Source of the DNA: CAWJTN01 sp963845895
GTDB lineage: Bacteria > Patescibacteriota > Microgenomatia > UBA1406 > GWC2-37-13
NCBI GenBank assembly: GCA_963845895.1
Contig: CAWJTN010000001.1
Location: 868,001-932,000, forward strand
DNA: 64,000 bases
Direction: 5' to 3'
Shown: positions 41,337-50,322 of the stretch, piece after piece
Layout of the letters: every line of letters starts with the position of its first letter
Numbering within the stretch: position 1 is the first letter of the stretch
Notes under the pieces: model-generated
The model's input: the letters and a program-made list of their open reading frames with translations, nothing else
Told to the model about the DNA's origin: nothing
The model's database searches: none
Translations under genes and position numbers: made by a program

Positions 41337-41936
41337 TCAAATTCCTTTTGCAACAAAGTTTGTGATCCAGTTAGGTCTTTGTTCACGATAATATTTTAAA
41401 TTATATATTTTTCTTTTTAAATAATTGTGATCTCCATCTTTCATCTTGGCAAGCATCTGCTTTGATTTTAATAATAGTTCTTTCTGTCGATCTAATACTT
41501 TTTTCTTTTCATTCTTTGGCAGATCATCGGGGACTCCTACAATCGTCAATTGATAAGTTGGGCCAAAGATTTTATTAAAGATAAACTTGGTTCGTGCAAG
41601 ATGAAAGTTAGAGGTTATAATGGTCGCTTTGTATTCATGACGGGGAATGAAAATTAGTTTTTTAAGGTAATAAGCGTTCCCAACAGTATCTTTTGATTTT
41701 TTTTCTAGGAGAATGTCTTTTCTTGGAATTTTTTTAAAAAGATATCGTGCCATCTTTTCCGATTCTTTAAGAGGAGGTTTTTTTTCTTTGAACAAAAAAC
41801 TGTATTTTCCTGATAAAACTATTTTATTACCAGGTTTATTTTTGTAAAGCTCTACAGCTTTATCCAATCTTCTGTAAATAAATAGAGGGAGTTTTCCTTC
41901 AAGATCAATACCTCCTCCAAGGACAACGATTAACAT
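41337..41936 (-). CDS. YdcF-like DUF218 protein
   Basis: A 199-aa DUF218-domain protein. The Rossmann-like start LIVVLGGGIDLEGK, the KIVLSGKYSFLF strand-loop, the DTVGNAYYLKKL block and TSNFHLARTKFIF are the usual conserved parts. Members are proposed to act in wall or glycan assembly, and SanA/ElyC-type relatives affect envelope integrity; the reaction is not known. It sits inside the glycosyltransferase operon with 7 nt and 12 nt to its neighbours, which supports a glycan role. Confidence 0.85.
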   Translation of the reverse strand: MLIVVLGGGIDLEGKLPLFIYRRLDKAVELYKNKPGNKIVLSGKYSFLFKEKKPPLKESEKMARYLFKKIPRKDILLEKKSKDTVGNAYYLKKLIFIPRHEYKATIITSNFHLARTKFIFNKIFGPTYQLTIVGVPDDLPKNEKKKVLDRQKELLLKSKQMLAKMKDGDHNYLKRKIYNLKYYREQRPNWITNFVAKGI

Positions 41937-41943
41937 TCAAACA

Positions 41944-43146
41944 TTATATCTTTTTTTGGGGAAGATTATTTGGGGGTTTTTGAGTAGCTTTAGTATAGAG
42001 ATTATAAAATCTGGTAGAAATCCTATCCCAGTTAAATCTTTCAACTACAGTTCTATAGGCATTTTCCCCCATTTTATAGCGAAGCTTGTCGTCAGACAAA
42101 AGCAGGTTAACTTTTTGAGCTATTATATTGGCACTTTTTGGCCTAACCAAAAATCCGTTCACGCCGTCTTTAACAATTGTAGTGACTCCACCTTTTCTTG
42201 TGACAATGACGGGAGTTTTATAGACCATCGCTTCAAGTATCACAAGACCCAATGGTTCATTCCAGACGCTTGGGGCGACATAGACGTCAGACCGAAGATA
42301 GAAATCATTAATTTCTCCCAATTTATGTGAAAAATATCCCAACATGTGCACATTAGTTAATTTAAATTTTTGAATAAGACTTTCTAAATATTTTCGTTCA
42401 GGTCCATCTCCCAATATCACAATTTCTGCTTTGATCTGCTTGGCAGCTTTGATTAAATACTCAACACCCTTATGTTCTGTCAGCCTTCCGGTAAAAAGTA
42501 CCATGTTGGCATGATTAAAGTGATATTTTTTATCTATCCAGGAGACATTCTTTGTGAAGTCGATCATATTGTTTACACCTGACGGGATAGTTTTTGTTTT
42601 TTTTGCCAGATCTTTACCGAACATCTTTATATACCATTCACGGGTAAAGCTGCTATTGGCTGTGATAAATTTAGCTCTAAGAGATGCGTCACGAACTCCA
42701 CCTTTCCAGCGCCCATCTTCCTTAAAGTAATAAAGGTCGCTGCCATGGGTTGTAATGATAAAGGGAATTTTGTAAAGATTAGCTAATAGTCTGGCGACAG
42801 GAGGGAGGAAGGCTGTGTGAAATACATGGATTAAGTTGGGTTTAAATCTTTCTATTGCCTTTGAAGTTCTCAAAAGATAATAGTTGAAAACATTAATAAA
42901 TTCCTGATTGGAAAATTTAGAATATTTTTTTACTCCTAAAAGTTCTGGATGACCAACAAAAATTCCCATCAGCGGTGGTTTAAGCCGGAAAATTTTGATG
43001 TCTTTTAAAACTCTACTTTCGGGAGCAACAATGGCGGCTTGAAAATCATCTTGATATTTTTGTTTCAAATGGAGAGTTAGGCGCCGAAGCCAAGCCCCAG
43101 AGCCGTTGCCCCAGAGAGGAAACATGTAAAGGTAGAGGATACGCAT
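41944..43146 (-). CDS. GT4-family glycosyltransferase, first gene of glycan operon
   Basis: A 400-aa GT-B enzyme. N-terminus RILYLYMFPLWGNGSGAWLR; the donor domain has LFTGRLTEHKGVEYLIKAA, ILGDGPERKYLESL and the E-x7-E region PLGLVILEAMVYKTPVIV. More typical of long GT4 enzymes (trehalose/mannosyl types) than the two shorter paralogues downstream. It opens the five-gene minus-strand operon. An A/T-rich 67-nt gap separates it from the hexokinase-like gene. Confidence 0.9.
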   Translation of the reverse strand: MRILYLYMFPLWGNGSGAWLRRLTLHLKQKYQDDFQAAIVAPESRVLKDIKIFRLKPPLMGIFVGHPELLGVKKYSKFSNQEFINVFNYYLLRTSKAIERFKPNLIHVFHTAFLPPVARLLANLYKIPFIITTHGSDLYYFKEDGRWKGGVRDASLRAKFITANSSFTREWYIKMFGKDLAKKTKTIPSGVNNMIDFTKNVSWIDKKYHFNHANMVLFTGRLTEHKGVEYLIKAAKQIKAEIVILGDGPERKYLESLIQKFKLTNVHMLGYFSHKLGEINDFYLRSDVYVAPSVWNEPLGLVILEAMVYKTPVIVTRKGGVTTIVKDGVNGFLVRPKSANIIAQKVNLLLSDDKLRYKMGENAYRTVVERFNWDRISTRFYNLYTKATQKPPNNLPQKKI

Positions 43147-43213
43147 TAATTTTAAATTTGAAATTTTTAATAATTAAAAATTCTTTCGTGATATTATATC
43201 ACTTTGCAAAATT

Positions 43214-44404
43214 TTAACAAATCAAACGGGCTGCTCCGATAAGATTACTATGCTTTACCCGAATAAAGTTTACACTATTCTTTGGAACATCTAATTTTAA
43301 TAAATAATGTTTGACCATTTCCTTATATTTCCAGCCTTGCCAAAAAAGCGAACCCTCCATAATAAAAAATAAATCCGAAATTCGAAATCCTAAATCCGAA
43401 ATGTTTTGGACATTGGAATTTTGAAAATTCGAACTTGTTTTGGATTTAGTACTTAGTGTTTCGAATTTTTTAAAAAGATATATTCCTGCTATTTGGCAGG
43501 CGATGAGAGAAGCAGAATGTTCAAGGAGTTTTTGCGCGATTGTAGAAAACGGCTCATTGCTTTGTTCTGCTAGCAAACTAAGTTGTTTTGTTGATGTGAA
43601 CGGTTTAAACTTAATTCCATTCCATTTTAATGTTAAATTGAAATGCTGGTAAAGGTATGCACCGGCAACTTCTTTTTCAAAAAGAAAATCTCCAGGGTGA
43701 TCCAGCTCATCGATTATTTTACCAGTTGGAGATAGTTCAAATTTATCAAAGTCGGCCGATTCAAGATTAACAGCAGTGTCTTTATTTAAAAAGAAGGCAA
43801 AGTTTATTCCTGTTCCAACCACTCCTCCAACAATAGAATTCCATCTTGCAAACTCAAGACCAGATAATAATAAACAAACTGTGTCATTTGCTACTGAAAC
43901 TGTAACGCACCTTTTTGTTTTTTGAAAAACATAATTCTCTAACTCTTGCCCCACAGCTTTTCCTAAAAGGCCAGAAAAAGTATGCCCTTTTGCAATTTTA
44001 GTAAATATTCCATCAAGGACACAGTTTCTGACTACAGGTTTTAATCCGAAGGCAAAGTTGATTATCACCGTTTTTACCCGAGAATTAAGATGTTTAGAAA
44101 AAAAAGACAAGAATAATTCTCTGTTCTTAAAAACTGGAAGTTTTTCTTTTATGAAGTTAAATAAATTTATACCTTCGTTTGAGTTATGAGCTAAGGCTGA
44201 CTCGAAGATTGAGCCGCCAATACTCATTACTTGGAATATTTCATCAGCTGGTTTATCGAGATAGGGAAGGGGATTTTTGATAAAAGCCAAGCTGGTTTTT
44301 TTTCCTTGCATAGCAAGTTCAAGCTCTTTAACAAAATTATCGCGAATTTTATTTAAAGCAGAGAGGGAATAGACCACTGGAAAAGACTTTAAACTTTTCC
44401 TCAT
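43214..44404 (-). CDS. hexokinase-type sugar kinase with repeat-derived insert
   Basis: A 396-aa protein of the eukaryotic-type hexokinase family. Matches include GHTFSGLLGKAVGQELE (substrate loop), VSVANDTVCLLLSG, VVGTGINFAFF (phosphate loop), FIMEGSLFWQG and HSNLIGAARL at the end. It should phosphorylate a hexose with ATP. A segment NSNVQNISDLGFRISDL just before FIMEGS is encoded by dispersed repeat DNA (43369-43455) and is not part of the family. ATG 44404 is chosen because a minus-strand TATAAT (44416-44411) lies 6 nt before it; the frame extends to 44431. Confidence 0.8.
   Translation of the reverse strand: MRKSLKSFPVVYSLSALNKIRDNFVKELELAMQGKKTSLAFIKNPLPYLDKPADEIFQVMSIGGSIFESALAHNSNEGINLFNFIKEKLPVFKNRELFLSFFSKHLNSRVKTVIINFAFGLKPVVRNCVLDGIFTKIAKGHTFSGLLGKAVGQELENYVFQKTKRCVTVSVANDTVCLLLSGLEFARWNSIVGGVVGTGINFAFFLNKDTAVNLESADFDKFELSPTGKIIDELDHPGDFLFEKEVAGAYLYQHFNLTLKWNGIKFKPFTSTKQLSLLAEQSNEPFSTIAQKLLEHSASLIACQIAGIYLFKKFETLSTKSKTSSNFQNSNVQNISDLGFRISDLFFIMEGSLFWQGWKYKEMVKHYLLKLDVPKNSVNFIRVKHSNLIGAARLIC
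43369..43455. repeat. dispersed repeat inside the hexokinase-type gene
   Basis: AAATCCGAAATTCGAAATCC-type units and mirrored TTTGGATTTAG. The repeat is translated in frame as part of the kinase without interrupting it. Confidence 0.6.
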
Positions 44405-44517
44405 AAAAAAATTATACACGATTGCACGCATATTAAAGCTGACAACTCCAGATTGTTATTGCCATCTACTACTCAACCGCTTCGGTTGAAGGACTGGTTG
44501 GCATGACGAGCTAAAAA

Positions 44518-45069
44518 TTAAGTAAGTTCAGTTTTTACGCGTTGCATGATATTTGGAAAAGTTGCTAAGATAATCTTTTTTTCTTCAGTTGTAAAATCTT
44601 GAAGGACATAAGGTTCACCATCTATCCAAGTTTCTGGTTTTCTATTATCCACCCCAATTCTTACTCTCCAAAAATCTTTTGTTCCAAGTTCTTTTTCGAT
44701 CGACTCAATTCCATTATGAAGTTTTGGACCGATACCTTTTTGAATTTTAAATTTCCCTATAGGAATGTCTAGATCGTCATGAGCGACAATCAAGTTTTTA
44801 ATTTTTAATTTAAAATCCCTCGACTTTACTCGGGACAAGTTTTTAATTAATTGCTTAACCGCCTGGCCGGAAAGGTTCATAAAAGTTTGGGGCTTAGCAA
44901 GGACTATTGTTTCATTGTTAAATTGTTTCATTGTTGTGTAAAGTTTATCTTTTCTGACAACGGAGCAATGAAGCAATGGAGCAATATAATCGATAAATTG
45001 AAAACCGACGTTGTGTCTATTATTTTTATACTTTTCTCCCGGGTTACCAAGTCCAACGATTAAGATCAT
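44518..45069 (-). CDS. pth: peptidyl-tRNA hydrolase
   Basis: A 183-aa Pth enzyme that frees tRNA from stalled peptidyl-tRNA. The start ILIVGLGNPGEKY, catalytic His19 in NNRHNVGF, the Asn-bearing KPQTFMNLSGQAV and VAHDDLDIPIGKFKIQ are all intact. A segment SRVKSRDFKLKIKN between the KPQTFMN helix and the LIVAHDD strand is encoded by repeat-like DNA (44792-44842) and lengthens a surface loop. It is followed downstream on the same strand, after 113 nt, by the hexokinase-type gene. Confidence 0.92.
   Translation of the reverse strand: MILIVGLGNPGEKYKNNRHNVGFQFIDYIAPLLHCSVVRKDKLYTTMKQFNNETIVLAKPQTFMNLSGQAVKQLIKNLSRVKSRDFKLKIKNLIVAHDDLDIPIGKFKIQKGIGPKLHNGIESIEKELGTKDFWRVRIGVDNRKPETWIDGEPYVLQDFTTEEKKIILATFPNIMQRVKTELT
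44792..44842. repeat. repeat-derived in-frame insert in pth
   Basis: Contains ATCCCTCGACTTTACTCGGG, the CCCTCGAC...CGGGA type palindrome, joined to TTTTTAATTTTTAATTT. Translated in frame as SRVKSRDFKLKIKN. Confidence 0.5.
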
Positions 45070-45121
45070 AAAAGATTAAACTTGAAACATTATTAAAAAA
45101 ACTGTTAGTATTAATTATACA

Positions 45122-45988
45122 ATGTCCAAATTTGTTCCTGATATCTCCACGCGCCGGTGGGTAGTGATTTCACCTCAACGACTGGGCCGTCCAGACAATG
45201 CAAAAAAAAAGAATTATTGTCCTTTTTGTGTAGGTCATGAGAGTGAGACGCCGCCCGAAATCATCAGATACGGCGGGGGAGAGGCAAATAAACCCGGGTG
45301 GAAAATCCGAATTGTTCCCAACAGATTCCCAATCACCGATATTCATGAAGTCATCATCCATTCAAATGAACATAATAAAGATATAGAAAAAATGCAGATT
45401 AAAGATATTGAGTTAGTCTTAAATGTTTACAGACAACGCTATAATTTTCACAAAAAACAGGGTCAGGTTTTAATCTTCAACAATCATAGTCTTTTGGCCG
45501 GGGCTTCGCTTGATCATCCTCATTCACAGTTGGTTGTAATCCCTCATCAAATCAATTTGGATACTTTGGTTCGAGAACCGATAAACAATCTAGTCGAAGA
45601 AGACATTTACTTTAATATTTATTGTCCTGACTTTTCTCAGTGGCCATATGAGGTTTGGGTCGCCCCTAAAAAAGAAGAAAAGGTATTTGGAGACATTGAT
45701 GATAAAGAGATTACCTATCTGGCAAAACTGATGCAAACTTATCTCCATAGATTAGACCAGATCTACAATAGGAGACATATTGAAGATTACCAGTTTGGCT
45801 ATAATTACTACATCTATCCTAAAGAAAACTGGTATTTAAGAATAATTCCACGTTTTGTCAACCGCGCAGGCTTTGAGCTCGGGACAGGTCTTTCTGTAAA
45901 TGTTGTTGATCCGATGGAGGCTGCTTTGGAGCTTAGGGGTATCGAAAAAAAGATGATGAGAGTGTTGAAGAAGTTGAAGAAATACTAA
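45122..45988 (+). CDS. GalT-like nucleotide-sugar HIT-family transferase
   Basis: A 288-aa protein related to galactose-1-phosphate uridylyltransferase. It has a zinc-type CPFC near residue 35, PEIIRYGG and IRIVPNRFPI strands typical of GalT, and the catalytic His-Pro-His in GASLDHPHSQLVVIP. The enzyme would transfer a nucleotidyl group between sugar phosphates via a uridylyl-His intermediate. Shorter than E. coli GalT (about 350 aa). It starts divergently from pth and may feed the neighbouring glycosyltransferases. Confidence 0.85.
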   Translation: MSKFVPDISTRRWVVISPQRLGRPDNAKKKNYCPFCVGHESETPPEIIRYGGGEANKPGWKIRIVPNRFPITDIHEVIIHSNEHNKDIEKMQIKDIELVLNVYRQRYNFHKKQGQVLIFNNHSLLAGASLDHPHSQLVVIPHQINLDTLVREPINNLVEEDIYFNIYCPDFSQWPYEVWVAPKKEEKVFGDIDDKEITYLAKLMQTYLHRLDQIYNRRHIEDYQFGYNYYIYPKENWYLRIIPRFVNRAGFELGTGLSVNVVDPMEAALELRGIEKKMMRVLKKLKKY

Positions 45989-45999
45989 CAAAATAATGA

Positions 46000-46085
46000 T
46001 AAATTTCAAATGACAAATGGCAAATAAATATCGAAATTAATTAATTTAGAAATTAGAAAATTTATTTGAAATTTGTAATTTGTCA
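46000..46085. repeat. inverted AAATGACAAATG repeat between convergent genes
   Basis: Left arm CAAATGACAAATGGCAAAT, right arm GAAATTTGTAATTTGTCATT, forming an A/T-rich hairpin between the ends of the GalT-like gene and the zinc-ribbon gene. It may serve as a terminator for both. Confidence 0.55.
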
Positions 46086-46090
46086 TTAGA

Positions 46091-46843
46091 TCATTTAATT
46101 TCTAGCCTCTTTAACTCCATCTTCGCCACATTCCCATTCTTATCAGTTAAAATTATTTGGTAGTAAACTTCATCTTTCAGATTAATATCTCCTGTTGTGA
46201 GTTGATAAATGAATCCGTTGTTTGAGGGTTGACTATAGAAATTTTTTTCGCCGGACGTGTTTATGGTTTTATCCTCATAGGAAAACTTTGCACTATATTG
46301 AAACTGGGTTTTGAAGGAGACGAATAGATAGCGATTCGAGATTGTTATATAAAGATTTTTTATCAAATCTGTAGCCTGGATGTTGGATATATTTTGACCT
46401 TGCCAGTAAACAAATGTAGTAAAACTTAAGACTGAAATAAAGATTATTGCGCTTAATACGGCGATGGTATAAATCGATGGGAAAGGAATATTCCAAAGTT
46501 TGAAGTAGTCAACTTTGACCTGTTGGGCTTTTTTAAACTGGACAAGATCTTCCGGATAGACAAAGATCCCTTTGCATTTTTCGCACTGTAAAAGAGTAAC
46601 GTTGGGAGGGATTGCTTCTGATTCAAAGGGTTTCAAAGGAGACTGATCCCTGGGACAAAACTTTTGTTTTGACGAGATTTCACTAATCTGTCTGTCTTTT
46701 GAAAGTTGTTCGGTAGTTTGAGGAGTTATTCTATTAATGACATTCTGATCAAAGAAACTACAGCCGCAGTTGGTGCAGTGGAGAAGGACTTGTTTATCAT
46801 GGGAAACAAACTGCATTGTTTCCTTACAGTTGGGACATCTCAT
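46091..46843 (-). CDS. double zinc-ribbon membrane protein
   Basis: A 250-aa protein with two N-terminal zinc ribbons: CPNCKETMQFV with HCTNCGCSFF, and CPRDQSPL with CEKCKGIFVYPED (TFIIB-like). A membrane segment follows at about residues 124-147, then an extracytoplasmic beta domain (about 155-250) ending with DKNGNVAKMELKRLEIK, of Ig or immunoglobulin-like look. The ribbons are cytoplasmic, so the protein may link an internal partner to the surface. Function unknown. Confidence 0.7.
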   Translation of the reverse strand: MRCPNCKETMQFVSHDKQVLLHCTNCGCSFFDQNVINRITPQTTEQLSKDRQISEISSKQKFCPRDQSPLKPFESEAIPPNVTLLQCEKCKGIFVYPEDLVQFKKAQQVKVDYFKLWNIPFPSIYTIAVLSAIIFISVLSFTTFVYWQGQNISNIQATDLIKNLYITISNRYLFVSFKTQFQYSAKFSYEDKTINTSGEKNFYSQPSNNGFIYQLTTGDINLKDEVYYQIILTDKNGNVAKMELKRLEIK

Positions 46844-46912
46844 ATAAGTAATATATCATATTTTGCAGCTGCCTCTTGATTTTTATTATTAATTATTGAT
46901 ATAGTGAGAAGT

Positions 46913-47230
46913 ATGGATCAGAACAGTTTTGACGCAAGAAAGAAAGAAGTAATAGATAAATTAACTGGAATTCTAATTGAAGCATTAGAAAAAGAAACAA
47001 TAACTAGAGAGATTGGTCAAGAAATTGCTACTTTTATATTAGATAAAAAGAATAATGTAATTGATGAAAATAGTCTTACATCATTTTTAAATGAGTTGGC
47101 ACAAAAATGGGATATGTACAAAAATTTTTCTGCAATACAAAATAAAACGACTGAAATTGTTGGGCAGGATCAAAAAAAATTAGAAGATATAAAAAGTCAG
47201 TTAACACAGTTAGCAAATAGTCAAAATTAA
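46913..47230 (+). CDS. small helical protein, first gene of coiled-coil operon
   Basis: With ATG 46913 the product is 105 aa, all helical (KKEVIDKLTGILIEALEKET; KLEDIKSQLTQLANSQ). A TATAGT box at 46900-46905 ends 7 nt before this codon, so the upstream GTG at 46904 is less likely. No family is recognised. It is followed 2 nt later by the 625-aa coiled-coil gene, so it probably works with that protein. Confidence 0.6.
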   Translation: MDQNSFDARKKEVIDKLTGILIEALEKETITREIGQEIATFILDKKNNVIDENSLTSFLNELAQKWDMYKNFSAIQNKTTEIVGQDQKKLEDIKSQLTQLANSQN

Positions 47231-47232
47231 TA

Positions 47233-49110
47233 ATGGCAAACGCAATAGCAGCCGAACCACAATTATCGAGAGTTGGAGCAGAGCAACTCGTAAGTTATGG
47301 ATTCGGAATTACGGCAACACCTCCTACCGATGCTGCAATAAAAGCCGCAGGAGAACAACACAGAGCGGGAAATTACGAGGCAGCCTTAAAAATGATTAAA
47401 GGTGATTTACTACCTTATAGCGAGCAAGATGTTAAAAAATCTCTTATAAATCATTTAAGTACAGATAGAGGACCGGATGGAAGAAAAGTTTCTCCAACAG
47501 ATGTTAATGAAAGACGAAGATATACAGAATCTGAATCAGTTGCGCAAGATGTAAGAAAGTTTGTTGAACAAAACGTTGTAACTCCTCAATTTAGAGCTAT
47601 GTTGAGAAGTTCCTTAGTATCAAATTGTCCTGCGATTAGAGATATTGTAATGAATAGTGGAACTCCAACAACCGCTATTGATGCAATTGTTGATACAATG
47701 ATAAACGATCCGGCATTTAAAGATGGATTACTTCAATTAAATAATCCAAGACTAGACCCAAATAAAAAATTAACTCAAGAAGATGCTGTTAGAACAGCTC
47801 AATCTCAGCTAGACGAATTGAAATCTCAGCTGCAGGCAGAAGTTACTCCAGCCCAGATTAAAGCAGCACAAGATGCCGTTGATGCAGTTAATTTAAAATT
47901 GGCTACACTAGCACCAAAGATGCTTGATTTACAGAGTAAAGCTGAAAGATACCAGGAATTGAATGACAATCTCCCATCATATAAAAAAGAAATTGCCAAA
48001 TTATTACCTTCAGTGCAACCTATGCTTAATGATATTAACACCTTCAAAGCAAGTCTAGTTGGACTTGATCCAGTAGCAGATGCTGCACAAATAGCAAAAA
48101 TAAATTCAGACATCAAGATTATAGAATCAAAACCAGAATATAAAAAATATATGGGTTTAGAAAGTTTATTAGCTGAACGTGTGCAATTGGCAAAGGAAAT
48201 AGCCGACATTCAGAAAGATGTAACTCCTCCTCAACAAGAATTAGAAAGAGCGAAACAGTATCTTAAAGATTTACAAGAAAAGCAAAAAACCGCAATAACT
48301 CCCCAAAAAAAGGCGGAAATTGAATCAAAAATAAAACAAAAAGAAATTGAGTTGGCAGACGCAAAGGATCAACTTGAAGCAGAAATGATTAAGTTCGCTA
48401 GGGATATTACTCATATGCCTCAAGATGCAGCCGAAGCTTATATAAATGCAGTCTTTGGTAAATTAAAAAACAGCTATATTGAAGAAGCTAAAAAAATAAC
48501 AGAGAAAGAGGCTTCCGATGAAACCAGTTTGGCTGAAATCGGAATAAATAAAATACCAAATTTATGGAAAAAAGAAGTGACTGAAAAAGGAAAACCCATC
48601 AAAGTCCCAGATAAAAATAAGGCACTTGATTTTTTAGAAGATGTTTTTAAGCCCGGAGCGCAGGAAAATATTGCTGTTAAGCTAGACAACATGACTGACA
48701 CTCAACTTACAAGTCTTGGTTTATCAGCTCAGGAAATCAAAGCCTTTAGAGCAAAGATGAAAAATCCTGAATTTAGGAAAACTCAAGCAGACTCTTTAGC
48801 TAAACAGGCTTTAACAGATTATTTTCTTGATGGTGGTCGGATGAGTCAAAATATGGTAATTGCTATGACAACATCTGAATGGGGTAAGACTTTACTTGAT
48901 CAAGGAAGAGCTAAAGCAAATGAGATAATAGCAAATGCAAAAGGACAATTGAACAAAAATGTTTTAGGTAGAGTGGATGAAATGAAGCAACAACTTGATC
49001 AAGCTAAAAATTCAAGTGCAGATTTTATTAAAAACAATTGGTGGAAAATCGGAATAGCGATTCTTATATTATTGATGATTCTTGGAATGAAGGGTATGGC
49101 AGGAGTTTAA
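47233..49110 (+). CDS. large coiled-coil protein with C-terminal membrane anchor
   Basis: A 625-aa protein with no signal peptide: helical N-terminal part (AALKMIKGDLLPYSEQDVKK), long coiled coils (about 175-240 and 310-390; QSQLDELKSQLQAEVTPAQI, KTAITPQKKAEIESKIKQKE), a helical domain at 400-590 and one membrane helix at the very end (about 603-620). This tail-anchored layout would place a long rod on the inner face. Co-transcribed with the 46913 gene and probably with 49176. No family recognised. Confidence 0.7.
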   Translation: MANAIAAEPQLSRVGAEQLVSYGFGITATPPTDAAIKAAGEQHRAGNYEAALKMIKGDLLPYSEQDVKKSLINHLSTDRGPDGRKVSPTDVNERRRYTESESVAQDVRKFVEQNVVTPQFRAMLRSSLVSNCPAIRDIVMNSGTPTTAIDAIVDTMINDPAFKDGLLQLNNPRLDPNKKLTQEDAVRTAQSQLDELKSQLQAEVTPAQIKAAQDAVDAVNLKLATLAPKMLDLQSKAERYQELNDNLPSYKKEIAKLLPSVQPMLNDINTFKASLVGLDPVADAAQIAKINSDIKIIESKPEYKKYMGLESLLAERVQLAKEIADIQKDVTPPQQELERAKQYLKDLQEKQKTAITPQKKAEIESKIKQKEIELADAKDQLEAEMIKFARDITHMPQDAAEAYINAVFGKLKNSYIEEAKKITEKEASDETSLAEIGINKIPNLWKKEVTEKGKPIKVPDKNKALDFLEDVFKPGAQENIAVKLDNMTDTQLTSLGLSAQEIKAFRAKMKNPEFRKTQADSLAKQALTDYFLDGGRMSQNMVIAMTTSEWGKTLLDQGRAKANEIIANAKGQLNKNVLGRVDEMKQQLDQAKNSSADFIKNNWWKIGIAILILLMILGMKGMAGV

Positions 49111-49175
49111 TTTCTGAAAAACTCTTACTTAACTTTTAATTTGCATTTAAGTTAGTTTAGCTTTAAAATCTTCTT

Positions 49176-50021
49176 ATGTTAGATGGACTATCGGCGGAAG
49201 TTCCGGTTAATGTTGCTCCAAAAGTAGATACACAACCTAAAAATTATACTCCTTTATCAGGAGATTTGGAAAGACAAGTGAGAGAGGCACAAGCGTTGTC
49301 TAGTGACTTTCTTAAAAATTTAAGAGAGCATAGACCGGTTGCTCCGGTAAATACAAAACCACAACTAAATGAAGATTATTTAAAGACATTAGCTCAAGAG
49401 CAAGGAAAGACAAATTTTGCTGGAGAACAAATAATTCCTAGGGAAAAACCTGAAAAAAAAGTTGAAGATCCGAATGTCTTGATGCAGAGATTATTAAAAA
49501 GTGTTGAATTAACGGAAGAGCAGATAAAGTTACTGCCGGATCATTTAAAAAAACAACTTGAGAACTTTCATCCTAAAACCGAAGAAGAATTAGATAAAGG
49601 GTTTAAGCAGATAATAAACGGTGTCAACGAAGTTTTAAAAACTGATCCAAAAGCTACTCCTACACAGCAATTGTTTATGGTAGACATCAAGGCAGCCGTA
49701 GATAGCGGAATGCCGCCAGTCGAGATCTTTACTGAACTCATGAAACAGACTGATGAAATTAATATTCCTCAAGAACAAAAACAAGAAGTTAAAAATGACT
49801 TAAATGAATTAAAAAAATTAGCAGAAACTCCTACTACACAAGAGAATGTTGAACAACAGAAAAAATCTTTCATAGATAAAATTCCAAGACCTTTAAAATT
49901 TTTAGGTTTGGGAGCAATTATCGGACTTATTATTTCCATCTGGAAAGCGATGAAAGGGGCAATGGGCGCAGGTGCAGGAGCTGCAGGCGGTGGAGGTGGA
50001 TTTCCAATGTTTGGTGGTTAA
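49176..50021 (+). CDS. helical protein with C-terminal membrane anchor and Gly-rich tail
   Basis: A 281-aa protein with helical, charged body (residues 1-230; VREAQALSSDFLKNLREHRP, LMQRLLKSVELTEEQIKLLP), one membrane helix (about 237-256, GLGAIIGLIISIWKAMKG) and a Gly/Ala tail ending GGGGGFPMFGG. The layout mirrors the preceding 625-aa protein (helical body then membrane end), so the two may form one membrane-linked assembly. The gap of 65 nt has a TTTAAAAT stretch that could be its own promoter. Confidence 0.65.
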   Translation: MLDGLSAEVPVNVAPKVDTQPKNYTPLSGDLERQVREAQALSSDFLKNLREHRPVAPVNTKPQLNEDYLKTLAQEQGKTNFAGEQIIPREKPEKKVEDPNVLMQRLLKSVELTEEQIKLLPDHLKKQLENFHPKTEEELDKGFKQIINGVNEVLKTDPKATPTQQLFMVDIKAAVDSGMPPVEIFTELMKQTDEINIPQEQKQEVKNDLNELKKLAETPTTQENVEQQKKSFIDKIPRPLKFLGLGAIIGLIISIWKAMKGAMGAGAGAAGGGGGFPMFGG

Positions 50022-50031
50022 AACTTCTTAA

Positions 50032-50250
50032 TTACTCGGTTTCTACCCCTAGTAGCTTTTGGACGACGGTTTTTTTATAACGTCTGTCTCCGCGGGAGTT
50101 AATTCTTATCGCCGGAAGTTTTCCTCTTTTTCCCCAACGCTTTATCGTTAATGGTGAAACACGAAGAAGGTCGGCAACTTCTCTAATTGTCAAAAGATCT
50201 GGTAAGTCAGAGAGTGATACCTTAGTAGACGAATTGTTTTTGTAAGTCAT
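50032..50250 (-). CDS. excisionase-type (MerR-like) HTH protein
   Basis: A 72-aa DNA-binding protein of the HTH_17 kind: LLTIREVADLLRVSPLTIKR then WGKRGKLPAIRINSRGDRRY. This winged helix is found in excisionases and small regulators. There is no integrase in the window, so a regulatory role is more likely than phage excision. It lies between the convergent 49176 gene and the hydrolase gene, next to an AAATGTCAAATG repeat. Confidence 0.85.
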   Translation of the reverse strand: MTYKNNSSTKVSLSDLPDLLTIREVADLLRVSPLTIKRWGKRGKLPAIRINSRGDRRYKKTVVQKLLGVETE

Positions 50251-50261
50251 GGAAAGTATTA

Positions 50262-50300
50262 TAAAATGTCAAATGTCAAATGTCAAATGGCAAATTTAAA
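50262..50300. repeat. AAATGTCAAATG dispersed repeat
   Basis: AAAATGTCAAATGTCAAATG, tandem octamer-like units, in the gap between the HTH gene and the hydrolase gene. It marks the same family that enters coding regions at 4758 and 5284. Confidence 0.6.
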
Positions 50301-50322
50301 GATAGCAAATTACAAAGCCAAA

